This document shows positions 16,633 to 25,156 of a stretch of 64,000 nt of DNA, piece by piece. This DNA is from Sphingobium sufflavum (GTDB taxonomy: Bacteria > Pseudomonadota > Alphaproteobacteria > Sphingomonadales > Sphingomonadaceae), in contig NZ_JAJSSH010000004.1 in assembly GCF_021403115.1 (NCBI RefSeq), positions 62,001 to 126,000 on the forward strand. The letters are read 5' to 3'. Both the position numbers and the translations under genes were made by a program. A model generated the notes under the pieces. It was not told where the DNA came from. It was given only the letters and a program-made list of their open reading frames with translations, and searched no databases. Each line of letters begins with the position of its first letter. Position 1 is the first letter of the stretch.

Positions 16633-17234
16633 GCCCTGTTTTGTATTGGGCGATCCGCATCGTCCGGGCTGGCGGATTACTCCCCTGTCCGGCAGAGGCC
16701 CGACATCACGCGCCGTTTTTCTTCATGGAAGAGGGGACGCGCCTGATTGCCCGCGGCATGAGCCGGGCTGCACCCTATCGGCAGGCTACCACGGTCGCGA
16801 CATGGGCGAAACGCCTGCGGTCATGACAGGGACCGGGTGGCGCATGGCCGCCCTTGCCTTCTGAAAGCCTCCCAGGCCCGTTTCCGGCGCTATAGCCCTC
16901 CCCCGCCCCGGATGACGCCCTTCCATCACTACTGGCCGCCAGGGTCGATCGACATTCAGTCCTGACGACCTGCAAATGCCACCTGTCCGAGCTTCCGGTA
17001 CTCACGTACCTACTATGCTCCGCTCCGGTTCTCGGAAACCACCCTTTCGGCACGCCATCTTCGGCATGGCGATCGGCCCTAGAGGCGCAATATCGGCTTC
17101 CTGCGCCAGATTTTCTGGTTCCACGACAGCAACGGCAGCGCACGGCCTATACCGATCGCCTATAACGCGCCGTCGCCATCATTCCCCGCCATACGCCGCG
17201 CTGCCCAGGGTAACGACGCCGCGACCAAGAACTC
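16633..17234. other. About 600 bp without a recognisable gene
   Basis: Short frames exist on both strands, but none has a ribosome site or recognisable motifs. The segment 16985-17045 contains imperfect repeats of the type TTCCGGT-CTC-CG / CTCCGGTTCTCGG and a GGTACTCACGTACC element, which might be a non-coding or decayed sequence. I assign nothing here. Confidence 0.5.
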
Positions 17235-18185
17235 CTAGGCGCGCGCCTGATCCCCAAAGCGACCATGCTTGCGATAGCCGGTCAACCATGACGGCGCGAC
17301 GGCCGCCAGCGGCGTGGGCTTCACGCCCAGTTCGGCGAGGCCCGGCAGGGCGGGGTCGACGACATTGTCCGTCGCCAGCATCGCCAGCTGGTCCTTCGTG
17401 ATCGGCGCGCCGGGCGCCCAGCCGGTCAGGGTGGCCAGCGCGCAGGACGCGGCGGCGGGCAGCGGAATGAAGCTCGGCGTGCGACCCGTGGCCTCGGCCA
17501 GCCAGGCGTTGATCTGGGCCATGCTCAAGATATCGGGGCCGCCCAGCGCATAGGTCTTGCCCGCATGGGTGCCGGGGTTGGCAACCGCTTCCGCCAGCGA
17601 CTTCGCCACATCCGCGACGAAGACAGGCTGGAATTTCGTTTCGGCTGCGATCAGCGGGACCACCGGCAGCGACCGGATCAAACCGGCAAATCGGTTGGTG
17701 AACTTGTCATCACGGCCAAAGATGATCGACGGCCGGACGATGGTCGCGGCGGGGAACACCGCCCGCACCGCCGCCTCGCCCTCGCCCTTGGTCCGGCCAT
17801 AGGCGGACGGGCTGGCGCTGTCCGCGCCGATGGCCGACACATGGACCAGCGTGGGGATGCCCGCCGCTGCCGTCGCCCGTGCGATCGTCTCCGCGCCCGT
17901 CACATGCGCCGCCTCGAAATCGCCCTTCAGCAGGCCGACCAGATTGACCACCGCATCGGCGCCCGCCACCGCACGCGCCACGCTGTCCGGCCGGGTGATG
18001 TCGGCCGCGGCAAACTGCGTCTGGCCCAGGCTGCCCAGCGCCTTGACCGCAAAGGCCCGGCGCGGTTCGCGCTGCGCGATGCGGACGCGCCACCCGCGCG
18101 CAAAAAGCTCCTGCGCCAGCGCCCGACCGACAAAGCCGCCGCCGCCGAAAATCGTGACCAGTTTCGTTTCCATCGGAATCGCCAT
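17235..18185 (-). CDS. NDUFA9-like NAD(P)-binding oxidoreductase (atypical SDR)
   Basis: The protein has about 316 residues. The N-terminal nucleotide-binding motif TIFGGGGFVGRAL is the atypical GGxGFxG type. Further conserved parts are DITRPDSV, AVVNLVGLL, LVHVSAIGAD, YGRTKGEGE (YxxxK) and IVRPSIIFGRDDKFTNRF. This pattern is that of the complex I NDUFA9/39-kDa-like family found singly in alphaproteobacteria, usually near housekeeping genes. It may help complex I assembly or quinone biosynthesis, but bacterial functions are not settled. The start is ambiguous: GTG at 18188, ATG at 18185 or ATG at 18173 are all in frame. It lies just upstream of tRNA-Leu on the opposite strand and is probably native chromosome. 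Confidence 0.85.
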   Translation of the reverse strand: MAIPMETKLVTIFGGGGFVGRALAQELFARGWRVRIAQREPRRAFAVKALGSLGQTQFAAADITRPDSVARAVAGADAVVNLVGLLKGDFEAAHVTGAETIARATAAAGIPTLVHVSAIGADSASPSAYGRTKGEGEAAVRAVFPAATIVRPSIIFGRDDKFTNRFAGLIRSLPVVPLIAAETKFQPVFVADVAKSLAEAVANPGTHAGKTYALGGPDILSMAQINAWLAEATGRTPSFIPLPAAASCALATLTGWAPGAPITKDQLAMLATDNVVDPALPGLAELGVKPTPLAAVAPSWLTGYRKHGRFGDQARA

Positions 18186-18371
18186 CACCCTTACAAAGTC
18201 GAACGGCCTGATGAGCGGCCGGAATCATGGCCGCTGTTTGCCCCAGCGCCGGTCGGGTGACAACCCGCAGTTGCGCCTGTGCGAAGGGGAAGGCGAAGTT
18301 TTTCTAAAAATCTTTGACGCGGCGATTGACAACCTCCCGCAACCGCCGCTAGAGGCGCCCTCCTACCCCGT

Positions 18372-18458
18372 GCCCAGATGGCGGAATTGGTAGACGCACC
18401 AGCTTCAGGTGCTGGCGATCGCAAGGTCGTGGAGGTTCGAGTCCTCTTCTGGGCACCA
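18372..18458 (+). tRNA. tRNA-Leu (CAG anticodon), integration target
   Basis: The 87-nt cloverleaf includes an encoded CCA. Acceptor arms GCCCAGA and TCTGGGC pair fully; the anticodon stem CCAGC/GCTGG encloses loop TTCAGGT with anticodon CAG; a long variable arm (GGCGATCGCAAGGTCGT region) and TTCGAGTCC T-loop are present. The type II long variable arm fits leucine. The 3' half from 18405 is overlapped antisense by the end of the serine recombinase gene. Confidence 0.95.
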
Positions 18459-20060
18459 TTCCCGGTCAAAGATGGGCACCGTGCCCATCAGGCGCGGGAC
18501 ACCGTTGCAGACGCCATTCTCCAGCACGGCCTTCGGGCCAGAAATGGTGATCTGTGCATTGGAAACGGTGACCTCGGACACCAACATGCGCAGATAGTCC
18601 TTCCGCAGCGTCGCATCGTCATCGCGCAGTCTGGCGGAGAGAAGTTCTCCAAAACGGCTGATCGTAGCGGGCGTAATCTTGCGCGATCCCTTCGCGAGCT
18701 GCGTCTCAAGGGCATGGATGCGCGTGGTGGCCGCAGCGAGCGCAGAACGATTCTCGTCCATCCGCTTGGCGAAAATGGGATCACGCGGCCCCATCTGCCC
18801 GGTCTCCACCAGGATGAGCAGACGCTCGATACCTGTCCTTAGGCGGGTCTGTTCGGCTCTGGCGTGAGACAGTTCCTGCTCGCGCTGGACGCGCTTTTGG
18901 TCGGAGAGGTTGATCACGTCGGCAAGAAGCGATTGCAGCCGCTCGGGCGCGAGCAATTGCTTTTCGACAGTGTCCAGCACGAGGTCGTCCAGCATCTCCC
19001 GCCGCATGCTCGGGGTGGGGCAAGCCTGTCCCTTATTCACGCGGTTGGCGCAGACATAATAGCTGTATCGCCCACCCTTTCCGGTGCGGATCGTCATGGC
19101 GCAAGCGCAACCCGCCGTCCCGCACTTCGCGATGCCGGTCAGCATCGTGGTGCCGGCGACGATATGGGGAGGGTTGCGGCGCGGATTGCGCGACGCCCGC
19201 AGCGCGTTGACACGGTCGAACCGGGCCTGATCGATAATGGCCGGGCATGGTACTGCGATCCAGTCTTCGGGATCAGGCACATTGCCATCATCGTCCATGG
19301 TCTTGTCATAATAGACCCCGGTATAGGTGATGCGGCTCAGGATTCCGGCGAGATTCCCGTTGGAGAACTTGGCTCCGCGCAGCGTCGTGCCGCGCGCATT
19401 GAGCGTATTGACGATCCAGCGTCCGCCACGCCCCATGTCTGCCCAGTCAAAAATCTGGTCGACCACCGCGGCCTCTGCGGGGACCACGCGGAGCTTCATC
19501 CGCTCCTTCTCACCGTCCTTGTTCGCGACATAAGTCTCATAACCAAAGGGCACCGGACCGCCATTGTAGAAGCCCTGGCGCGCATTCTCCCGTCGGCTCT
19601 TGGCGGTGAAGATGGATGCCTCGACAGCACCCTGTTCGGCGACGAAAGCCGTGAAGGTCTGTCCGAGGCGTTTGACGCGTCCTTGGCCAAAATTCTCGGT
19701 GATGGAGACGACTTCGACACCCTCGTCGGCAAGACCATCCAGCGCATTGAAGAAGATGCGCATATTACGCGCCATGCGCGAAAGACGGTAGAGTAGCACG
19801 ATGCCGACAGGATTGGTGCCGTCGGTTGCCTGGGCGATCATCCGGTTGAAGGCCGGGCGCTTGTCGGACTGGCCGCTCATGCCGCTGTCGACGAATTCCT
19901 CGACGATCTCGATGCCGTTCTTCAGAGCATAGGCCTCAATGGCATGGCGCTGTGCCTCTATGCTTTGCGGCTTTCCATCCTCCTTGTCGACGCTGAGCCG
20001 CAGATAGACATAGGCGCGCAAGCTGGTGCTGCCCCTGGATCCACGGCCACGCTTCATCAT
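18405..20060 (-). CDS. Large serine recombinase (integrase) whose 3' end lies in tRNA-Leu
   Basis: The protein has 551 residues. The resolvase domain starts YVYLRLSVDKEDG with catalytic Ser 23, then VDSGMSGQSDKRPAFNRM, LLYRLSRMARN and the conserved ENARQGF. A recombinase domain and zinc-ribbon (KCGTAGC...YYVCANR) with a coiled coil follow, as in large serine integrases. The last 16 residues, from CPEEDS to IAST, are encoded by the antisense of the tRNA-Leu 3' half, so the att crossover must lie within or before this overlap. The integrase should excise and integrate the element at tRNA-Leu. A small gene overlaps its start by ATGA. Sequence use of the tRNA as the gene's end means the excised form would have a different C-terminus. 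Confidence 0.93.
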   Translation of the reverse strand: MMKRGRGSRGSTSLRAYVYLRLSVDKEDGKPQSIEAQRHAIEAYALKNGIEIVEEFVDSGMSGQSDKRPAFNRMIAQATDGTNPVGIVLLYRLSRMARNMRIFFNALDGLADEGVEVVSITENFGQGRVKRLGQTFTAFVAEQGAVEASIFTAKSRRENARQGFYNGGPVPFGYETYVANKDGEKERMKLRVVPAEAAVVDQIFDWADMGRGGRWIVNTLNARGTTLRGAKFSNGNLAGILSRITYTGVYYDKTMDDDGNVPDPEDWIAVPCPAIIDQARFDRVNALRASRNPRRNPPHIVAGTTMLTGIAKCGTAGCACAMTIRTGKGGRYSYYVCANRVNKGQACPTPSMRREMLDDLVLDTVEKQLLAPERLQSLLADVINLSDQKRVQREQELSHARAEQTRLRTGIERLLILVETGQMGPRDPIFAKRMDENRSALAAATTRIHALETQLAKGSRKITPATISRFGELLSARLRDDDATLRKDYLRMLVSEVTVSNAQITISGPKAVLENGVCNGVPRLMGTVPIFDREWCPEEDSNLHDLAIAST

Positions 20061-20257
20061 CCATCCTCCAAAAACAAGGCAGCGAGGTCAGGACCGAGCG
20101 CTACCAGAACGGTTTGAATCTCTTCGCGGGCAATAGGCAAGTCGGAAGGGAACTGGCTGTAGACCGGAATGGGACGCATGCCGCCGCGCGCGGTTTTCCC
20201 ACGCGCGGCAGCCTTGCGCCCCGCCCCGGAGCAGTCCTTCTGAGGATGCCGGGCCAC
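20057..20257 (-). CDS. Small protein translationally coupled to the serine recombinase
   Basis: The product has up to 66 residues; it is basic at the start and ends IQTVLVALGPDLAALFLEDG. Its stop overlaps the recombinase start (ATGA, 20057-20060), which supports real translation. A second start at 20179 (MRPIPVYSQF) would remove the Lys/Arg-rich part. It has no recognised family. Its position suggests a recombination accessory or regulator such as a directionality factor, but that is inference. Confidence 0.55.
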   Translation of the reverse strand: MARHPQKDCSGAGRKAAARGKTARGGMRPIPVYSQFPSDLPIAREEIQTVLVALGPDLAALFLEDG

Positions 20258-20285
20258 AGCCGTTCCCTCCGCCTGCCTCCTTTCC

Positions 20286-21410
20286 TCAGGCCAGGCCGAA
20301 GTGGCGGCGGATCTCGGCGATGAAGGCCTCGGCGGCCGCCTCGCGCTCCATCAGTGTCATGCCTGCCACATCGGGTAAGCGAAGACGCTCGACATTGTCG
20401 GCCAACCTCTCCCGTGCACCGACCGGTTGGTCGTCATGGCCGAGAATTTCGTCGCTCTCGACGGGAATTATCGGCTTAGCCGTCGGGCCGCCTACGGGCG
20501 TTTCGGCAGTCGGCAAGAGTCCGAGAAACTCAATGGCGTCATTGGGCCTCAGGCACATGCCACCCTCCACGGCCTCTCGTGCGATGTCACGAATCTCCTG
20601 CCTGTCGGCCTCCGACATGGACTTGAGCGCGTTGCTCACCGTCACGCCAAAGCTGATCGGAGCCTTGTGCGGTGCTTCGAGGATATCGAAGACAAAGGGG
20701 AAATCTTCCTGAAGCCGCGCCGCGATGAGCATGCGGCTGACCTTGTGCTCATTGAGTCCGGCATAGCGCTCTGCCAGCGCGATCTGGCTGATCCCGCACG
20801 CGCGCTGGAGGCTGAGCAAGCCGTGGGCCATCTCCATCTTCGTGGCGACAGAAGAGCCCAGCACATCGTCGCACATGGCGGCTACCGCTTCCTCCTCGGT
20901 GCCCGGGAAGACGATGGCGCGAACCATGATCTTCTCATTTCCCGGGTGTGCCGCCTTGATCGCCTCAAGGATGTAGCGCCCGTTCTTGAGATGGTAGCGG
21001 CCGTCCTTCTCCACGACCTCGATCGGCCGGAAGCGCTTCGGGAACGCTGCCGTCAGCGCCAGCGCGGAGGCATGCTCGGCGCGCGTCGGAGAGTGGCGGC
21101 GTAGATGATATTGCCACTCTTCGATGTCGCCGATGGAGAGGGCAATCTCACCGGGCACCGCATGGGCGGCCTTGAACTCCTCGGTGTAGTTATCGCCGTC
21201 AGCCTCGTGGCTTCCATCGTCCGCCTCTTCGTCGGCCTCCTCGGCCGAGTGACGGGCGAGGTCCTGGGCAAAGGCTTCGTCCTCTGCGGATAGGGCATCC
21301 TCATCCTCACCGCCGTCTTGCGCGGCAGGGAGCGTACTGTCATGATGCGCTGTACTGTCGTCATTGCCCTGCTCGAACAGGGTGTTCTCTTCATTGGTCT
21401 TCGCGGCCAT
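20286..21410 (-). CDS. ParB/RepB-like partition protein
   Basis: The protein has 374 residues from the ATG at 21410; an in-frame ATG at 21440 is an alternative. The first 85 residues are acidic and probably disordered (EDEDALSAEDEA, EEADEEADDG). The ParB N-terminal domain follows (IALSIGDIEEWQYHLRRHSP through HLKNGRYILEAIKAAHPG), then the HTH (ACGISQIALAERYAGLNEHKVSRMLIAARL). ParB proteins bind parS and help segregation or act as regulators. No ParA is present in the window, so it may stabilise the excised element or act as a regulator. The candidate palindromes at 24991 and 26631 could be its binding sites. Confidence 0.78.
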   Translation of the reverse strand: MAAKTNEENTLFEQGNDDSTAHHDSTLPAAQDGGEDEDALSAEDEAFAQDLARHSAEEADEEADDGSHEADGDNYTEEFKAAHAVPGEIALSIGDIEEWQYHLRRHSPTRAEHASALALTAAFPKRFRPIEVVEKDGRYHLKNGRYILEAIKAAHPGNEKIMVRAIVFPGTEEEAVAAMCDDVLGSSVATKMEMAHGLLSLQRACGISQIALAERYAGLNEHKVSRMLIAARLQEDFPFVFDILEAPHKAPISFGVTVSNALKSMSEADRQEIRDIAREAVEGGMCLRPNDAIEFLGLLPTAETPVGGPTAKPIIPVESDEILGHDDQPVGARERLADNVERLRLPDVAGMTLMEREAAAEAFIAEIRRHFGLA

Positions 21411-21520
21411 TTGCCTGTTTCCCGCGAGCCGGAGCACCATTGCATCCGAGCTCGTGGGAAACCAATTGTCATCGATTCGCGGAAAATGACTCCCTGACTA
21501 ATCGGCCGCAGGCCTGGATA

Positions 21521-23563
21521 TCAGCTGTTCCAGGCCCCTTCCACGGCGAGGGCCTGCGCCTGCAATGCATTGCGATGTTCGTCCGGATTTTTCTTTTCCA
21601 ACACCTTCATATCTTCCTCCAGCCATAGCATCTCGTAGCGATAGGGATCGTCGGTGATCGGGCTAAGGGCAGGCAGCAGCCGGGCAATCTCATGGATGAG
21701 AGCCTCGTGATAGAGAGCTGACGCCCTCAAATCCGCATCGCGCACGAGGTCGGGCACCTGAAGCAGATCGAAATAAGGCCGGAAGAAATCCTGCACGCGC
21801 TCAACGGGCTGCTGCGTCGGGAGGCCGGTATAACAATCCGGCGATGTCATGGGCCTGCCGCTTCCATGGGGCACGTGACTTACGGCGCGATTCCAGCGCC
21901 GTGCCTTCGCGGCGAGTTTGGCGTCATAGCCGATGAAGCGGCAGGCCTGGCGCAAAAAGCCGATCTCCGCATCGGGCTGCCACCAGGCGTCGAAGTGAAA
22001 GCCCTGCGTCCAGCCGGGTCGGCCCGGACGGGAGGTGCAGTGCCGCGCACGCTTGCGCGCCTCGGCGTAGATGTTCTTGAAGCGGTCGCCAAAATCCTCG
22101 TCGGTCTCTTCCACCTCCTTCACGGCACTGGCGCCCGTTTCCATGCGCCAGCTGATATCGTCTGGGTCGCTGTCGTCGTTACGATCCGGCTCCTGTGCTG
22201 GTAACAGCTGCCGCGCCATGGCGAGCACCCACTCGTCATCGCTTAATGATCCGTCGTTGGCGCCATGGTGCATAAGGGCCCGCGCGCTCGGCAGACAGAT
22301 GGCCCCCGTCATGATTGTCGCCAGGCTCATCACGTCGCGGGACCGGCGGTCAGGATCGCGATATTCCCTGTCGATGTTCTTCTGGACCTCGCGCGTCCAG
22401 AAACGGCCTTCATGGGCGACCATGGTTTCGACCATCTGGATCAGCATGACGGCGAGCAGCATCGCTGGCTCGACACCGCAGAAAAGGCGAGCAGGTATAT
22501 CGCTGGTCGCTGACCGTATGCGGCGAAAGCGGCCGGCATGAAGCGCGCTATGGTCGAAGCCGCTCTTCATCTGTGCAAACACAGTATCCACATGAAGCGT
22601 CGGCGATACCCGGTTCATCGTCGGATGCAGGACGCGAATATGGCCCGCGGCGCCAGCGATATATCTGTGAGTGGGATCCGTGCCGTTATGCACAGCGGTC
22701 ATGGACGAACAGCTCGTCAGGGTGTCGCGAACCGATTGCCGCGAGACGCCGATCTCATCGCGCAGGCCGAACAGCAGATCGAAGCCCCGCTCATACTCGT
22801 TCATGACGCCGCAGGAGATGCGCAGGCAGATCGCCCTGTTCTTGATGCGACTGCGCGCATAGCAGGGTGGCAGATCTTTGTGGGGGATCTGCCTGATGAA
22901 CATATCCGCCCTGTCGATCTGGCGAAGCCAGATGGCGGCGAAGAGATCGAAGAAGTCGCGTTGCAGCCATATCAAGCTATCCAGATAACTGCGTGTGCTG
23001 ACCAGGATGATCCTCGCCTGCACGGCATCCGTGGTATTGGCGCGATCATAGTCGGCATCGCCGCGATAGATGCGGATGGGATCAGCAAGCGGGCTGAAGA
23101 GCGGCCTGTACCGCAGCACGATGAAATAGCGCAGCTGTTCTTCGCCTGCAGGGACAGGCACCCCATGAAGGGTGATGATATTGTCCTCCTGCGCAAATCC
23201 CTTCATCAGCCACAGTCTCTTTACGATCACCGGATCAGGTGTCGGCACAGCATCGGGTGCGGCGCGAAGGGCGCCGAGCAAATCCGTCACCACCTTATGG
23301 TCGCGGTGCAGATCGTCGCGCAGGCCTGGCCAGCACAAGCGATCCCGGCCGGAGGCACGGGTGAGCCTGCGCCGTTCCCGTTCTGGCGGCGTCACTGCCG
23401 AATGAAGTCCCAAGGCTTCAAGCTGGTCTGTGCGGCCCCTGGCCTCGAACGTGCTCACTACAGCATCGCCCACCACCAGAAGGCCGTCGAAGGCGTGAAG
23501 GAGCGCGGTCTCTTTCTGTCGGGACAGGCGCTCGCCATATCGGGGACTGTAATGGGCGGTCAT
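21521..23563 (-). CDS. Large element-encoded protein of unknown function
   Basis: The product has 680 residues from the ATG at 23563, which has a GGAGGAAAA site. I do not recognise the family. Visible features are a long soluble body with no signal or membrane segments, DIPARLFCGVEPAMLLAVMLIQMVETM as a hydrophobic helix near the middle, and a C-terminal charged segment (YRYEMLWLEEDMKVLEKKNPDEHRNAL). Its start overlaps the stop of the upstream gene by ATGA. The three-gene operon 25013-21521 is divergent from the relaxase, which suggests a role in mobilisation or element maintenance. Confidence 0.7.
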   Translation of the reverse strand: MTAHYSPRYGERLSRQKETALLHAFDGLLVVGDAVVSTFEARGRTDQLEALGLHSAVTPPERERRRLTRASGRDRLCWPGLRDDLHRDHKVVTDLLGALRAAPDAVPTPDPVIVKRLWLMKGFAQEDNIITLHGVPVPAGEEQLRYFIVLRYRPLFSPLADPIRIYRGDADYDRANTTDAVQARIILVSTRSYLDSLIWLQRDFFDLFAAIWLRQIDRADMFIRQIPHKDLPPCYARSRIKNRAICLRISCGVMNEYERGFDLLFGLRDEIGVSRQSVRDTLTSCSSMTAVHNGTDPTHRYIAGAAGHIRVLHPTMNRVSPTLHVDTVFAQMKSGFDHSALHAGRFRRIRSATSDIPARLFCGVEPAMLLAVMLIQMVETMVAHEGRFWTREVQKNIDREYRDPDRRSRDVMSLATIMTGAICLPSARALMHHGANDGSLSDDEWVLAMARQLLPAQEPDRNDDSDPDDISWRMETGASAVKEVEETDEDFGDRFKNIYAEARKRARHCTSRPGRPGWTQGFHFDAWWQPDAEIGFLRQACRFIGYDAKLAAKARRWNRAVSHVPHGSGRPMTSPDCYTGLPTQQPVERVQDFFRPYFDLLQVPDLVRDADLRASALYHEALIHEIARLLPALSPITDDPYRYEMLWLEEDMKVLEKKNPDEHRNALQAQALAVEGAWNS

Positions 23564-24384
23564 GTCGTTTTCCTCCTCGACCGCCAATTGGCGGCATACG
23601 CCTTGCACTGTTCCAGATCACGGGCTTCCGCTTCGCAATCGAACCTCTCCAGATCCTGTTTTAGGGAATTAACCATATCCATCAAAGCGACCCCGCGCTC
23701 GACGGTGGCGAACAGCGTCTCCGGCGCATCTTTCACGCCGAGATCACCGCGCAGGCCCTCCAGCTTGTAGAGGAGGGTGATCACCTTGCGTTCGATAGTG
23801 AGCGGATCGACCAGCCTATGGACATGGCCATCGGGATCGGTCCAGCTGAACCAGCCGTCATCGCTGGCAAGGCTGCGCTGATAGCGCGGCTGGCGGTTCA
23901 GCCAGGCCCAGGCGTCAGCGCGGGTCGGTGCGGTCGGCTTGTCTGCCGACCGCACCAGAGAGATGGCGAACAACTGCCGCGGCGTGGCGGGCCCGGACAA
24001 TGCCTCTGCACGCTGATCGGGCGCGCTATGGGTATCGCGCATGAGCTGCGCATGCTCGTCATAGAGGTTCACCAGCAGGCGCACGTCCTGGAGCGCGATG
24101 CCGAGCTGATCGATCTGACGGAGCATGTCGGCTGCGGCCTCTTGCGTTTGTGTGTCCGCATGCGCGTTCCAGCGCAGGATGTCCGCCTGCAACTGGACGA
24201 GGCGATGGTGGCGGCGTTCGATCTGCATGCGCGCACGATCCCGCGCATCGCGATCGGCACTCTCCAGATCGAGCAACAGCGCGTCCACCTCAGCTTCGAC
24301 GACAGCGATCTCGTCGAGCATTGGTTGATAATGGCTGATGATGTGCTGGACACCGTGACGGTCGATCCATGCGAACGCGCTCAT
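23560..24384 (-). CDS. Element-encoded protein of unknown function with helical N-terminus
   Basis: The product has 274 residues from the ATG at 24384, which overlaps the previous stop. The first part (MSAFAWIDRHGVQHIISHYQPMLDEIAVVEAEVD) leads into a long predicted coiled coil rich in Asp, Arg and Gln to about residue 120. A central WAWLNRQPRYQRS...GWFSWTDPDGHVHRLVD segment and a C-terminal helix complete it. I cannot assign a family. Both ends overlap neighbours by four bases, so it is made in a fixed ratio with its partners, as expected of a complex. Confidence 0.7.
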   Translation of the reverse strand: MSAFAWIDRHGVQHIISHYQPMLDEIAVVEAEVDALLLDLESADRDARDRARMQIERRHHRLVQLQADILRWNAHADTQTQEAAADMLRQIDQLGIALQDVRLLVNLYDEHAQLMRDTHSAPDQRAEALSGPATPRQLFAISLVRSADKPTAPTRADAWAWLNRQPRYQRSLASDDGWFSWTDPDGHVHRLVDPLTIERKVITLLYKLEGLRGDLGVKDAPETLFATVERGVALMDMVNSLKQDLERFDCEAEARDLEQCKAYAANWRSRRKTT

Positions 24385-25013
24385 GCCACGAACTCCCTGT
24401 AATTGAGATTGGCGCCATGGTCTTCGAGCCAGTCCGCCGCTTCGCCGCGCAGGAGATGGCCGGGCAGGTCGAGATGGCGGACGCGGCAGGTGACGCGGAC
24501 CAGCCAGCGCTGGCCTGCGGTCATGGGCTCCTGGCGCCAGGCCCCTTCGAGGCGGAACTCCTCGTCGCGCGCTAGCCATTCCTCACGGTCCTCTGCATAG
24601 ATGGCGAGGCGCCGCTGCCATGTCTCGAAGAGGCCGCGCGCGGCCAGTTCACGCTCCTGCGCGTCGAGCAGACGCGTCAGGAGCGTGCCGAGGCTGGCGC
24701 TGGGGTCGGGGTCGACCAGCTCCTCGGCAAGCGCCAGCATATGATAGCCGGTGCTGGCGAGCAGGCCCGCCAGCGCGTCGGCGTCATAGGCCCGCATGCC
24801 GATGTTCACCATGACCGCGCCCAGCGTGATCTTGTGATGGATGTCGGTCGGATTGGCGACCACCGTCTTGATGGCGGGCTCGATAAGGTGCCGCCGCCGC
24901 TCCGCGATGGCGGCGCGCTTCGCGGCCAATGCGGCGATACGGGCGTCCGCCTCATCGAGGCGGTGGTCGATGTCCGGCTGGCCATCGGCGGGATCGTAAA
25001 TTTGCGATTTCAT
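24381..25013 (-). CDS. TraD-like conjugal transfer accessory protein (tentative)
   Basis: The product has 210 residues from the ATG at 25013 with a GGAGC site. The N-terminal half is a charged coiled coil (LDEADARIAALAAKRAAIAERRRHLIEP), followed by HHKITLGAVMVNIGMRAYDADALAGLL, which resembles the short TraC/TraD accessory proteins next to relaxases. The C-terminal half (LVRVTCRVRHLDLPGHLLRGEAADWLEDHG) is unassigned. It heads the coupled operon and is divergent from the MobA/MobL relaxase, which supports a relaxosome role. The first codons overlap a near-copy of the 20-bp palindrome found inside the relaxase gene. Confidence 0.5.
   Translation of the reverse strand: MKSQIYDPADGQPDIDHRLDEADARIAALAAKRAAIAERRRHLIEPAIKTVVANPTDIHHKITLGAVMVNIGMRAYDADALAGLLASTGYHMLALAEELVDPDPSASLGTLLTRLLDAQERELAARGLFETWQRRLAIYAEDREEWLARDEEFRLEGAWRQEPMTAGQRWLVRVTCRVRHLDLPGHLLRGEAADWLEDHGANLNYREFVA
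24991..25010. promoter_or_regulatory. Near-palindromic site at the start of the mobilisation operon
   Basis: This 20-bp stretch matches the perfect palindrome at 26631-26650 in 17 of 20 positions. It lies within codons 2-8 of the TraD-like gene, immediately inside the operon, between two divergent transcription units. It is a candidate site for ParB or an autorepressor. Confidence 0.45.
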
Positions 25014-25156
25014 GTGTGATGCTCCTGCTTGTTCGACAGGCGACATCATCGGTGATTCGCAGAACCCATCATTCCCTGAGTAAGTCGGGGAATGATGGTT
25101 GCAGGAGAGGGGGTAATATTGGGGGGCTGAAGATTGGCGCAAGAAATGTTTCACCG

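Noticed and set aside
24929-25156. Upstream extension of the relaxase frame
   Set aside because: It runs through the divergent operon's promoter and its encoded residues look random; the ATG at 25157 fits the N-terminus better.
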